Virus record (IMG/VR): IMGVR_UViG_3300027973_000143
Span: 1 to 33,386 of that record
From: a virus
Length of the DNA: 33,386 nucleotides
Reading direction: 5' to 3' (one strand)
The stretch's first letter is position 1. The number at the start of each line of letters is the position of its first letter. Position numbers and translations under genes: made by a program. The notes under the pieces were generated by a model. The model did no database searches and was not told the DNA's origin. It was given only the letters and a program-made list of their open reading frames with translations. This document shows, one piece after another, positions 14,495 to 23,696 of this stretch.

Positions 14495-15772
14495 ATGCCA
14501 TCAATCGTAACTAGCAAATTTAGAGTTCATAATGCAGAACAGTTTGTTGAAGCATTTTCCGAAACGTCGAATACAATCATGTATATGTTCGTCGGAAGAA
14601 ATTCAGCATTTCCAAATGATAACTCACCACCGACTCCAGTAAACTCTACCGCAAACGTAGAGTATACTCCATGGAGAGACATGTTTGGCGTTAAGAGAAT
14701 CACAAGTTCTGACGTTACCCATGCAATTCCAAGATATGACTGGACTTCTGGTACAGTTTACATTTATTATGATGATCAAGATACAAATCTAATTGAATCG
14801 GATAATTTCTACGTTGTTACCGATGAGTATAACGTTTATAAGTGTCTCTGGAACGTTAATGGTGCGGCATCCACAACAAAGCCAACTGGAACAAGTACAT
14901 CACCATTTACTACTGCTGACGGATACATTTGGAAATACATGTACACCGTAACAACAGCTAAAGCAATTAAATTTTTGACAACATCATATATTCCTGTTCA
15001 GACATTAACTGCCGATGGCGGAGAATCACAGTGGGCGGTTCAAGCTGCAGCAGTAGATGGTGGTATTCACGTTGTTAGAGTAACTGCTGGTGGATCTGGA
15101 TACGGATCTGCACCTTCAGTAACAATCACAGGTGACGGAACTGGAGCTACTGCTAACTCAACAATTGCTGGTGGTATTGTTACTGCAGTCACAATTACAA
15201 ACCCAGGAACTGGATATACAAGAGCAAGCGTTGCGTTTGGATCTGGTGCTGCTACTGCTACAGCAGTCATTTCACCAAAAGGTGGACACGGATCTAATGC
15301 AGTCGAAGAGTTGGGCGGAAAATATGTAATGCTAAACGTTCGTTTAGATGGAACTGAATCGAATACAATTACAACTGCTAACGAATTTAGACAAGTTGGT
15401 ATTGTTCGCGATCCATTTGCATATGGAACATCTTCCCGTGCTGTTGCATCTTCGTATAGACAGACATTTAGATATCAGCTATCTGGTGTTTCTGGAACAT
15501 TCAACTCAGATGAAACAGTCACAAGTGGATCGAACACAGCATCTCTAGTAGAATTTACTTCACCATACTTGTACACAACTCTACCAGGCAATCTAGCGTT
15601 TGCTAACGGAGCGACCGTTACTGGTGCTGGTGCGGCAACTGGTACAATCGCTGCAATCGCTACTCCAGGACTTCAGCCTTACACTGGTGACATTCTTTAT
15701 GTTGAAAATAGAGTACCTATTTCGAGAGCATCGGATCAAATCGAAGACATTAAGTTGATCATCCAGTTCTAA
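14495..15772 (+). CDS. 8: Baseplate wedge subunit gp8
   Basis: 425 aa, against 334 in T4. Opens with MPSIVTSKFRVHNAEQFVEA, typical of gp8, then SNTIMYMFVGRNSAFPN, ADGYIWKYMYTVTTA, and ends with GDILYVENRVPISRASDQ followed by IEDIKLIIQF, the end signature of the family. An extra segment at about residues 190-260 (AGGSGYGSAPSVTITGDGTG, then ITNPGTGYTRASVAFGSG) is a GSGY beta repeat like those of the gp7-like neighbour and probably accounts for most of the extra length. In T4, dimeric gp8 lies in the outer wedge next to gp7. It has its own late-promoter box and a good AGGAG site. Confidence 0.92.
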   Translation: MPSIVTSKFRVHNAEQFVEAFSETSNTIMYMFVGRNSAFPNDNSPPTPVNSTANVEYTPWRDMFGVKRITSSDVTHAIPRYDWTSGTVYIYYDDQDTNLIESDNFYVVTDEYNVYKCLWNVNGAASTTKPTGTSTSPFTTADGYIWKYMYTVTTAKAIKFLTTSYIPVQTLTADGGESQWAVQAAAVDGGIHVVRVTAGGSGYGSAPSVTITGDGTGATANSTIAGGIVTAVTITNPGTGYTRASVAFGSGAATATAVISPKGGHGSNAVEELGGKYVMLNVRLDGTESNTITTANEFRQVGIVRDPFAYGTSSRAVASSYRQTFRYQLSGVSGTFNSDETVTSGSNTASLVEFTSPYLYTTLPGNLAFANGATVTGAGAATGTIAAIATPGLQPYTGDILYVENRVPISRASDQIEDIKLIIQF

Positions 15773-15786
15773 TTTTAGAAGATTAA

Positions 15787-18700
15787 ATGGCTAATACAAA
15801 TCCTGGTGGTATTGACTTTAATACCAGTCCATATTTTGATGATTATGATGAAGATAAGAAGTTTGTAAGAGTTCTCTATAGACCTGGACGTGCAGTTCAG
15901 GCTAGAGAACTCACGCAAGCACAGACTCTTCAGCAAGTTCAAACAAAGCGTTTCGCTGAATACTTCTTCAAGCAGGGCGCTTTAATTGATGGATGCGAAC
16001 AAAACTTAGACTTAGCGATGAGTTTTGTTAAATTGCAATCCACATATAATAGTGGAACTGTAAATGTACAAAATTTCAATGGAAGCATCATCTATGGTGC
16101 GACTAGTGGTATTAAAGCATATTGTGGATTAGTATCAGACATTGAAGGAACTGATCCAAAGACATTATTCATTAGCTATGCTACATCTGGAACACAAGTT
16201 CTAACTGTCAATGCTGCATCAACATCATTGTCGCCAGGAAATACGATTACATTTTCTACTGGTAACACAGCAACTATTGAATCGTTTTATACCGATCCAA
16301 TTAGCGGTGTCAATAAAATCTTCGTTTCAAACTCTAGCGGCACATTAACCGCAACTACTGCAAGCACAAATGCAACTGGTGGTGGAGTTATATACTTAAA
16401 CGTTACTGCAGTCAATGATTATAGAGCAAATACAACTTTTGGAAACTCTGAAACAATCTTCACCTCTGCTACAACTGGTAGAGCATATGCAAGTGCTGCA
16501 ACATTAAATGCAACAAGAAACGTTGTTGACGAAGGATTAGCTACTGAAAGAGTTTATCTCTACGGTTCAAAGATTAGCGTAGCGAATGGTATTGTTTGGA
16601 TGGCAGATCATTTCGTTAAGCATACTGGTCAGACTTTAATTCTTGACAAGTATACTAATACTCCATCTTATAAAGTTGGATTAGTACCATATAAAACATT
16701 TGTTGATTACATTGGCGATTCAAGTCTAGTAGACAATGCACAAGGAACTCCAAACTATCTTGCGCCAGGTGCAGATAGATTTAAGATTGAAACAGTTCTT
16801 ACTAAAGTTGCATTGAATACGACAACAGATGAAAATGAATTCATGACAATGACAGAAATTGATGCTGGCATTGCGAGAAAGAGAAAAGAAATAACTGTTG
16901 AAAATAAATTAGAAGAAGTTCTAGCAAAAAGAACAAACGAAGAATCTGGAAACTATACAGTCTCAGATCCAATCGTTACAGTTCGCGAGCATCTATCACA
17001 ATCAAGTAATGGTGGAAGATATTCATCATCAGAAGGCGGAAACAATAGTCTATTGCTAGTTGAAGTAGATCCTTTTGTTTCATATGTTTCTGGATATCGT
17101 AATCAAATCATTACAAAGACTCCAGTTGATTTGTTAAAAGGTCTTGATACACAATATGTGCAACAGACAAAGACGCAAGTTAACTATGGACAATATGTTG
17201 AAGTAAAAGAAATGGTTGGTGCATGGGATGTTATGGAGACAACTAAGGTTGATCTTTATGACACAGCACAACAGGTTGTTACAAACTTAGTTTGCGCTAC
17301 AGCAACCGTAACGGGTACAAAGATTGGTGAAGCAAGAGTAAGATCAATTGAATATGTAAGTGGAACAAAGGGTTCTGCTGATGCAGTTTATTACTTGTAC
17401 CTATACGAAATCGTAATGTTGAATGGAAAGTCTTTTGCAGACGTTCGTTCGATTTATGACGTTGCAACTCCAAAGAGATATGCAGACGTTATTTTAACAA
17501 ATGGACAAGCGAATTTACAAGAAACATCGTTCAATTCGATGATCTTTAAACTTCCATATTCTTCAATTAAAACACTTCGCGATACTTCACAAAACGTTGA
17601 AACATCATTTAGATTTAAGAAGAAGTTTTCCGTTTCGTTTAGTTCTGGTCTTGCTACAATTGCGACAGATGTTGTTACTGAATCATTCGTTGGAACTGGA
17701 ACTTTAAATAGCGCACAAAAGAATGATTACTACATGGTAGTCATTAACAATGCTGGCGCTAACGTAGAGACAACTTCATTAAGTGGAACTGCAACAATTA
17801 GTGCTGGATCAAACATTGTTTCTGGATCAAGTACAGCATTCACTACACAGTTTAGTGTTGGCGACTTTATTAAAATCAATGGTCTAACAAGAGCGGTTGC
17901 ATCTATTGCAAACTCCACATATTTGACATTGACTGCAGTTCATCCTACTGGCGCATCTTCTGCAGCAATTACAAAACTACTTCCAACTGGAAGTGTATTG
18001 TCTCTTTCGACAAACGGTGGATCTGGAGCAGCAAGAACTGTTTCTGTTACATCACCAGGAACGGCAGTAATTGATGTAAAAGAACCAGCTACGTTCACAG
18101 CTGACGTTATCGTTTCGATGGATCGTGGTACTGCAAGAGAAAAAATTAAAACTCTTAGCTATCAAACGCAAGCAAACATTAATCCAAACACGCATATAAA
18201 CGGATTGTCTGGACCGTTCGGCTTAGGATACGGCGACATTTATAGTCTTCAAGGCGTCTATCAATCATCGTCATTCTCGATTCCTGCAACAACAAGCAAC
18301 ACAAATGTAACAGCATATTACACTCTAGACAATGGTCAAAGAGATTATGCATATGAGCATGGAACAATCAAACCAATCACTGGTTATGTTCCTACTGGAA
18401 GATTGCTTGCTGTTTTCAATAACTTCGTTCATGATACATCTCAAGGTGTTGGTTATTGCTCTGTAGATTCTTATCCAGTAAATGATGTTACTACATCAAA
18501 CACTACAATTTCTACAGCAAATATTCCATCTTTTGAAAGCCCATCAACAAAAACGATTTATAATCTTAGAGATTGTATCGACTTTAGACCAATCAAGACT
18601 GCAAACACTTCATTGAATCCTATTGATGATGCAACATATCAAATTCCAACATTTGGTCTTCGTGTTCCACAATCTGGTTCTGACTTTGGTGCTGACTTAA

Positions 18701-21700
18701 TTTTCTACAAAGGTAGAGTTTCAAAAGTCTATATCAACAATCGCGGTGTATTTGGTATCAATGATGGTGTTCCAGCAAGTTCTGGAAATCAGCTTCCATT
18801 GTCACCACCAACAAAGCCTGATACTTTAGAATTAGCAGAAATTATTGTTCCAGCTTATCCTTCGCAACCAAAAGACGTTCAAATCAAATTGTTGAAAAAC
18901 AAGAGATTTACTATGCGTGACGTTGCAAAGATTAATGAAAGATTGGAAAGACTTGAATACTTTACAGCATTAAGTTACTTAGAGAAGCAAGCATCTGATA
19001 AGACTGAACTTGACTCAGATGGAATTGATAGATTTAAGAACGGATTGATTGTTGATCCATTCTCTGGATTCTCCGTTTCAAATCCAAGATCATCTGACTG
19101 GTCAGCAGCTATCAATAAACAAGATCGTTATTTGACTTGCTATCAAGACAATGCAAACGTTGTTGGAATGCGCTACACATCAGCATCTTCTACTACGACA
19201 TTGAAGACTGGTAACAAGATTATGTTACCGTATAGTGAAATCACAAATGCTGGTCTAATTCAAGCGTATGCATCTAAGCCATTAAGTCTTGCAGAATCTT
19301 TGAATTTTGTTTGGACTGGCGAAATGTCAGTAATGCCATACGTTGATAACTTCTTCGACACAGTAAATAATCCAACTACTGCAATTGTATACAATGACAC
19401 AGGTGACGCAGATAACTGGAGAGCATTAGTTGGTGCATGGAACGCTGAAGTTTCGCCACTAACACAACATTGGGTTGGATCAAGTTTACAAACAACAGAA
19501 GCTGGTGGAGTTAAATCTGCATCATCTTCTGGTAATTTTAATATTACAACAGCTCTTCAAGAGAATACAAAACTTGCATTCAATCAATTAGCTGCTGGTA
19601 CTCAATCTACAACTTCAAAACAAGATGTTGCATTTGATCGTGTTGTAAACGTGACAACAAGTCTTTGGATGAGACAAAGACAATTTGTCATTAATGCAAC
19701 TGGCTTGAAAAACAATTCAAGAATTTATGCATTCTTTGATGGTATCAATGTAACAGCAAGCTGCATTCAAATCAAATTAAGAGCAGGAACAACTCTTCAA
19801 TCATTGAATAGTCTATATGATAACACGGGTTATTTGACTGGAAGTGGAACTTATTGGGACACCGTTGCTAATGGTGCAACAGATAGTCTTTATGTTAAAG
19901 AGAATCAAGTTTATCTATTGTTCACAGTTCCATCGAAATCATTCTATGTTGGACAAAGAGAGTTTAAAGTAACAGATAGTTCAACAAACTCTGATACTGA
20001 TGCTACAACTAGCGCAAGAAATATTATTTTCGCGCAAGGTATTCAACAAAAGACTAGTGCTGTAACAGTAAACACAAGACCTTCGAATGTTTCTTTTGCT
20101 GGTAAGAATAATCTAACAGCTTTAGGAAGAACATTAACAACAGAAGAAAGAGTAGAATCTTCACGTTCATCTGTTACTGTTGGTCAGGCTGCAAAGACTA
20201 GAGATCCAGTTTCTCAAAGTTTCTATGTTGATCCGAACACATATTCAAAAGGTTTCTATGTAACATCTATTGACTTGTACTTTAAAACAAAGTCAGCTGA
20301 TAACAATAGAAATGTGCGAGTAGAAATTCGCGAAATGATTAATGGATATCCGTCATCTGAAGTTGTTGGTCTTGGTGATGAAGCTATTGTAAACAATGCC
20401 AATATCAATGTAAGTGACACAGCAGCTACCGCTACTACATTTACATTTAAGAATCCGATCTATTTGAGTTCTGGTAATGATTACTGTTTCTCTATCAAGC
20501 CAGAGAATAATGATTCAAGCTATTCTATTTGGGTTGCAGAGACAAATGCAATTGACATTACAAATGCTGAGAACAATACAAGAATTGAATCTGCATACAA
20601 TACTGGAATGCTATTCACATCATCTAATGATAAAGTTTGGACTGCAAGACAAAATCTAGATGTTAAATTTACAATGAAAATTGCACAATTTGACACGACT
20701 GCAAAGATTGCTTACTGGACAAATATTCCAGTTACAACAGCATTCACATATGATGCATTGCAGTCAATGATTGCAGATCAAATTCTTCCTGGTACAGCTA
20801 TCACTTATGCGATTAAGACTGCTGATTCTTCGTATCTAGTAGACACAGATTATAGTGAAATCAAGAACTATGAAAGATTGGTTCTCAGCTCAAGAAAGCA
20901 GATTTCGACAACATCTGCAGAAACCGCAAGCAGCTTTAAATCTCTACAATTGAGAGCAACTCTATCGACTACAAATCAATACATCACACCATATATTGAC
21001 AATGAAAACATTCTATTTAATTTCTCAAAAAATGTTATCAACAATGACGTAAGCACAGCGGTTGCTGGAACTGTTACATACACTTCTGGAACAAACTTCG
21101 TTGTTGGTACTGGAACAACATTTACGTCAAGTGTTTTTGCTGGTGAGTATGCAGACTTTGGTGTTGATTATCGTAGAATTGCTTCTATTGCAAACAATAC
21201 ATATTTGACAGTCACTAATAACTTTGCATCATCAAACGTTGCAAATCAAACAATGACAATTCGAAATGAAGAACATCCTTCTGGAACATACACATCACAA
21301 TCGAGATATATTACAAAAGTTGTAACATTAAATGACGGCTTTGAAGCGTCTGATTTAGTAGTCTACTTGAATGTCAATCGTCCACCAGGATCTTCAATTA
21401 AAGTCTATTGTAAAGTATTGAATGAGAATGATACAGATAGTTTTGATGATAAGTTCTATACTCTTATGGAACTATCTGGAACAGAAACGTTTACATTGAA
21501 TGCTTCTGAATATAAAGAAGAAAAGTATGTTATACCAACAGCATCAAAGACTGGCGGTTCAACATTATTGACTGGTAATGTTGCGATTTCAAACGTAAGC
21601 ACAACAGTTAGTGGAACATCAACTCGTTTCATTGAAGACTTGAAGATTGGAGACACAATTGCAGTTGGAACAGCGAGAACACAAAAGGTTGTTACCACAA

Positions 21701-21918
21701 TTGCAAACAATACATCATTGACTGTCGATTCAGTATTCTCGACAGTGGCATCTTCACAAGACATTTTGAAAGTGCTAAATAATGCAGTTGCTTACACTAC
21801 ACCAGATGCAAGAACTTTCCAGGGCTTTAAATATTTTGCAATTAAGATTGTATTCCTTTCTAGTTCAGCAAGTTACTCTGCAAAAGTGAAAGATTTAAGA
21901 GGAATTGCATTAGCATGA
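15787..21918 (+). CDS. Giant structural protein, DUF4815-type (gp9/gp10-like position)
   Basis: 2043 aa. The N-terminus GGIDFNTSPYFDDYDEDKKF, then VLYRPGRAVQARELTQAQTL and FAEYFFKQGALIDGCEQNL, is what I know as the DUF4815 start of a large marine T4-like virion protein. Residues about 1035-1065 form a helix (DVAKINERLERLEYFTALSY). Most of the rest is Thr/Ser/Asn-rich beta structure. A module of about 70 residues (GSSTAFTTQFSVGDFIKING, then ASIANSTYLTLTAV) occurs three times: residues about 663-731, 1759-1827 and 1928-1997. Position after gp8 corresponds to T4 genes 9 to 11, so a peripheral baseplate role connecting fibres is likely but unproven. The stop overlaps the next start as ATGA. Confidence 0.75.
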   Translation: MANTNPGGIDFNTSPYFDDYDEDKKFVRVLYRPGRAVQARELTQAQTLQQVQTKRFAEYFFKQGALIDGCEQNLDLAMSFVKLQSTYNSGTVNVQNFNGSIIYGATSGIKAYCGLVSDIEGTDPKTLFISYATSGTQVLTVNAASTSLSPGNTITFSTGNTATIESFYTDPISGVNKIFVSNSSGTLTATTASTNATGGGVIYLNVTAVNDYRANTTFGNSETIFTSATTGRAYASAATLNATRNVVDEGLATERVYLYGSKISVANGIVWMADHFVKHTGQTLILDKYTNTPSYKVGLVPYKTFVDYIGDSSLVDNAQGTPNYLAPGADRFKIETVLTKVALNTTTDENEFMTMTEIDAGIARKRKEITVENKLEEVLAKRTNEESGNYTVSDPIVTVREHLSQSSNGGRYSSSEGGNNSLLLVEVDPFVSYVSGYRNQIITKTPVDLLKGLDTQYVQQTKTQVNYGQYVEVKEMVGAWDVMETTKVDLYDTAQQVVTNLVCATATVTGTKIGEARVRSIEYVSGTKGSADAVYYLYLYEIVMLNGKSFADVRSIYDVATPKRYADVILTNGQANLQETSFNSMIFKLPYSSIKTLRDTSQNVETSFRFKKKFSVSFSSGLATIATDVVTESFVGTGTLNSAQKNDYYMVVINNAGANVETTSLSGTATISAGSNIVSGSSTAFTTQFSVGDFIKINGLTRAVASIANSTYLTLTAVHPTGASSAAITKLLPTGSVLSLSTNGGSGAARTVSVTSPGTAVIDVKEPATFTADVIVSMDRGTAREKIKTLSYQTQANINPNTHINGLSGPFGLGYGDIYSLQGVYQSSSFSIPATTSNTNVTAYYTLDNGQRDYAYEHGTIKPITGYVPTGRLLAVFNNFVHDTSQGVGYCSVDSYPVNDVTTSNTTISTANIPSFESPSTKTIYNLRDCIDFRPIKTANTSLNPIDDATYQIPTFGLRVPQSGSDFGADLIFYKGRVSKVYINNRGVFGINDGVPASSGNQLPLSPPTKPDTLELAEIIVPAYPSQPKDVQIKLLKNKRFTMRDVAKINERLERLEYFTALSYLEKQASDKTELDSDGIDRFKNGLIVDPFSGFSVSNPRSSDWSAAINKQDRYLTCYQDNANVVGMRYTSASSTTTLKTGNKIMLPYSEITNAGLIQAYASKPLSLAESLNFVWTGEMSVMPYVDNFFDTVNNPTTAIVYNDTGDADNWRALVGAWNAEVSPLTQHWVGSSLQTTEAGGVKSASSSGNFNITTALQENTKLAFNQLAAGTQSTTSKQDVAFDRVVNVTTSLWMRQRQFVINATGLKNNSRIYAFFDGINVTASCIQIKLRAGTTLQSLNSLYDNTGYLTGSGTYWDTVANGATDSLYVKENQVYLLFTVPSKSFYVGQREFKVTDSSTNSDTDATTSARNIIFAQGIQQKTSAVTVNTRPSNVSFAGKNNLTALGRTLTTEERVESSRSSVTVGQAAKTRDPVSQSFYVDPNTYSKGFYVTSIDLYFKTKSADNNRNVRVEIREMINGYPSSEVVGLGDEAIVNNANINVSDTAATATTFTFKNPIYLSSGNDYCFSIKPENNDSSYSIWVAETNAIDITNAENNTRIESAYNTGMLFTSSNDKVWTARQNLDVKFTMKIAQFDTTAKIAYWTNIPVTTAFTYDALQSMIADQILPGTAITYAIKTADSSYLVDTDYSEIKNYERLVLSSRKQISTTSAETASSFKSLQLRATLSTTNQYITPYIDNENILFNFSKNVINNDVSTAVAGTVTYTSGTNFVVGTGTTFTSSVFAGEYADFGVDYRRIASIANNTYLTVTNNFASSNVANQTMTIRNEEHPSGTYTSQSRYITKVVTLNDGFEASDLVVYLNVNRPPGSSIKVYCKVLNENDTDSFDDKFYTLMELSGTETFTLNASEYKEEKYVIPTASKTGGSTLLTGNVAISNVSTTVSGTSTRFIEDLKIGDTIAVGTARTQKVVTTIANNTSLTVDSVFSTVASSQDILKVLNNAVAYTTPDARTFQGFKYFAIKIVFLSSSASYSAKVKDLRGIALA

Positions 21919-22160
21919 TGATATTAGAAAAAATTGCTATCATTGAACCTAGTAACGGATTTACAGAAAGAGATGCAAGTTCGAAAGCATTGTTGAACAC
22001 AGATGTGGATTCTCTTTTAAAATATAAAATTCAAAAGAGAAAACTTTCTGATATAAATAAGAGTAGAGAAGAGATTAACGAAATTCACGCTGAAGTCGAT
22101 CAAATCAGAAACGATATTCGCGAGATCAAGAATCTATTGTTAACCATAACTGGAAAATAA
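21915..22160 (+). CDS. Small coiled-coil protein following the giant wedge protein
   Basis: 81 aa. ATG at 21915 overlaps the upstream stop (ATGATG), so a start at 21918 is equally possible. Residues 10-35 have an EPSNGFTERDASSKALLNTD stretch, and residues 36-77 a Lys/Glu-rich heptad-like helix (NKSREEINEIHAEVDQIRND, IREIKNLLLTI). Such short coiled-coil ORFs follow the giant structural gene in related phages; I know no function. A trimerising or bridging piece between the baseplate periphery and fibres is conceivable. It contains an exact TATAAATA at 22052-22059. Confidence 0.65.
   Translation: MMILEKIAIIEPSNGFTERDASSKALLNTDVDSLLKYKIQKRKLSDINKSREEINEIHAEVDQIRNDIREIKNLLLTITGK
22052..22059 (+). 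promoter_or_regulatory. TATAAATA box inside the 81-aa gene, possible late promoter for the fibre genes
   Basis: Exact late-promoter box on the plus strand, about 106 nt before the first fibre gene. It lies within coding sequence, where such an 8-mer is expected by chance a few times in an AT-rich window, so support is weak. Confidence 0.25.
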
Positions 22161-22164
22161 AAAG

Positions 22165-23313
22165 ATGGCAATTTCAAATATACAGTTAAACAATACGTTT
22201 AACGATTTTAGAACAGCATTTAATACTGCTGCAAACACTATCACGGCCCTTACTGATGGTGGAAGCGGAAGTATAGTAACAAATGCAGTAACCGCGAATA
22301 CGATTACTGCAAACAATCTAACTACTGGTAGAATTCTTTCTGTCGGCGCTAATGGTTTAATTCAAGACGATTCTGGATTATTTTTCAATGGAACGACAGA
22401 CGTTTTATATGTTTCTGGTAGTACCGTAACAGCAAACGTCACAGCAAACAATTTAACATCTGGTCGCGTTGCTTTAGTTGGAACTGGTGGTCTAGTTCAA
22501 GATGATGCTGGGTTGACATATAACACAACAACGGATGTGTTAACAATTAATGGTGGAATTGTAACGGCGAACGTTACTGCAAATAATTTAACATCTGGTC
22601 GTGTCGCTATTGTTGGAACTTCAGGAATCATTCAAGACGATTCTGGAATGACATACAATCCGACAACGGACGTATTGACACTTTCTGGTGGAACTGAATC
22701 AGCGAATTCTACAAGTGGAACACTAGTAGTTTCTGGTGGTGTTGGAATTGGAAAGAATCTTCATGTTTCTGGTAACACATTTATTACTGGAAACTTGGTC
22801 GTTTTAGGTTCAAACACAGAACTTAGTACAACACATATCAACGTCAATGATTCACTAATACAATTAGCTAACAACAATACATCTGATCTAATTGACATTG
22901 GTATCTTTGGACAATACAATTCTGGTGCAGCTAATCTACATACTGGAATCTTTAGAGATGCTACAGACGGCATTTGGAAACTATTTAAGTCGTATACACA
23001 AGAAGCAACAACAGTAATAGATCCTGGAGCAAATAACTTCGCATATGCTGACTTTTCAGTTAATGCTTTAACTGCAAATAGCTATGTTTATTTGAATAGT
23101 CAAAACGTATTAAGACTTGGATCTGCAAACGCAAACTATGTTGGATTAAGATCCAGTTCAGCAGTTGGTGCAAACGTTACATGGACATTACCAGCGTCAG
23201 ACGGTTCAGCTAATCAAGCAATTTTAACAAATGGTAGTGGTGTACTTTCATTTGGAACAGCAGGTATATCAACAGGAAAATCTATCGCTATGGCGATGAT
23301 CTTTGGATTCTAA
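22165..23313 (+). CDS. Tail-fibre-type virion protein with three 45-aa repeats
   Basis: 382 aa. The N-terminus MAISNIQLNNTFNDFRTAFN resembles the attachment ends of marine phage fibres. Residues 50-184 are three consecutive 45-aa units of the form NNLTSGRVALVGTGGLVQDD followed by AGLTYNTTTDVLTINGG, matching a 135-nt period in the DNA. Next is SGTLVVSGGVGIGKNLHVSG, a beta-helix-like unit seen in many phage fibres, then an IQLANNN.SDLIDIGIFG.Y segment and a C-terminal WTLPASDGSANQAILTNGSG end with a hydrophobic tail (SIAMAMIFGF). This is a trimeric-fibre style of sequence. Only a weak AAAGA site precedes it. The receptor is unknown. Confidence 0.75.
   Translation: MAISNIQLNNTFNDFRTAFNTAANTITALTDGGSGSIVTNAVTANTITANNLTTGRILSVGANGLIQDDSGLFFNGTTDVLYVSGSTVTANVTANNLTSGRVALVGTGGLVQDDAGLTYNTTTDVLTINGGIVTANVTANNLTSGRVAIVGTSGIIQDDSGMTYNPTTDVLTLSGGTESANSTSGTLVVSGGVGIGKNLHVSGNTFITGNLVVLGSNTELSTTHINVNDSLIQLANNNTSDLIDIGIFGQYNSGAANLHTGIFRDATDGIWKLFKSYTQEATTVIDPGANNFAYADFSVNALTANSYVYLNSQNVLRLGSANANYVGLRSSSAVGANVTWTLPASDGSANQAILTNGSGVLSFGTAGISTGKSIAMAMIFGF
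22312..22716 (+). repeat. Three tandem 135-nt repeats in the fibre gene
   Basis: Units begin at 22312, 22447 and 22582, each opening with AA(C/T)AAT(C/T)TAAC followed by a TCTGGTCG-like stretch and encoding NNLT(T/S)GR....G..G..QDD(S/A)G. The third diverges toward its end. Units are in frame and 45 codons long, so copy number can change without breaking the gene. Confidence 0.75.
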
Positions 23314-23322
23314 GGAGAGAAA

Positions 23323-23694
23323 ATGGCAAACCCAAATATTGTCGGCGTATCATCTATATACGGAACAACCGTATACTTGATTCCGAGCAACACAAGTGCA
23401 ACAGCGTGGACGGCATTAACACCATCAACAGGAACTGTCAATAAGATTGATAGTATTGTTGCAACTAATGTTACTTCCAGTACAGCGACTGTTACAGTTA
23501 GTATTAACTCTGCAACAGGTGGCGGTGGAACCGCATATCGAATCTGTTTCCAGATTTCAGTACCAGCATATTCATCACTCATCGTTGTCGATAAGACTAC
23601 TTCATTCTATGTTCAAGATAATCAGAGCGTTGTAGTTACATCTGGTACAGGCTCAGCAATTGAGTACACAGCAACCTACGAAGCAATTACTTAA
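23323..23694 (+). CDS. Small beta-rich virion protein (123 aa)
   Basis: Begins MANPNIVGVSSIYGTTVYLI and continues with alternating strands: VNKIDSIVATNV, TATVTVSIN, SATGGGGTAYRICFQISVPA, LIVVDKTTSFYVQDNQSVVV. This I..I...N......v.v.in......Y.I...i.VPA..SL.V.DK....Y...dqSi.Vt pattern is familiar from short virion proteins in marine T4-like phages, generally next to fibre genes. The exact role is unknown; a fibre cap or decoration is possible. A strong AAGGAGA site overlaps the stop of the upstream fibre gene. Two nt separate it from the next gene. Confidence 0.7.
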   Translation: MANPNIVGVSSIYGTTVYLIPSNTSATAWTALTPSTGTVNKIDSIVATNVTSSTATVTVSINSATGGGGTAYRICFQISVPAYSSLIVVDKTTSFYVQDNQSVVVTSGTGSAIEYTATYEAIT

Positions 23695-23696
23695 AA

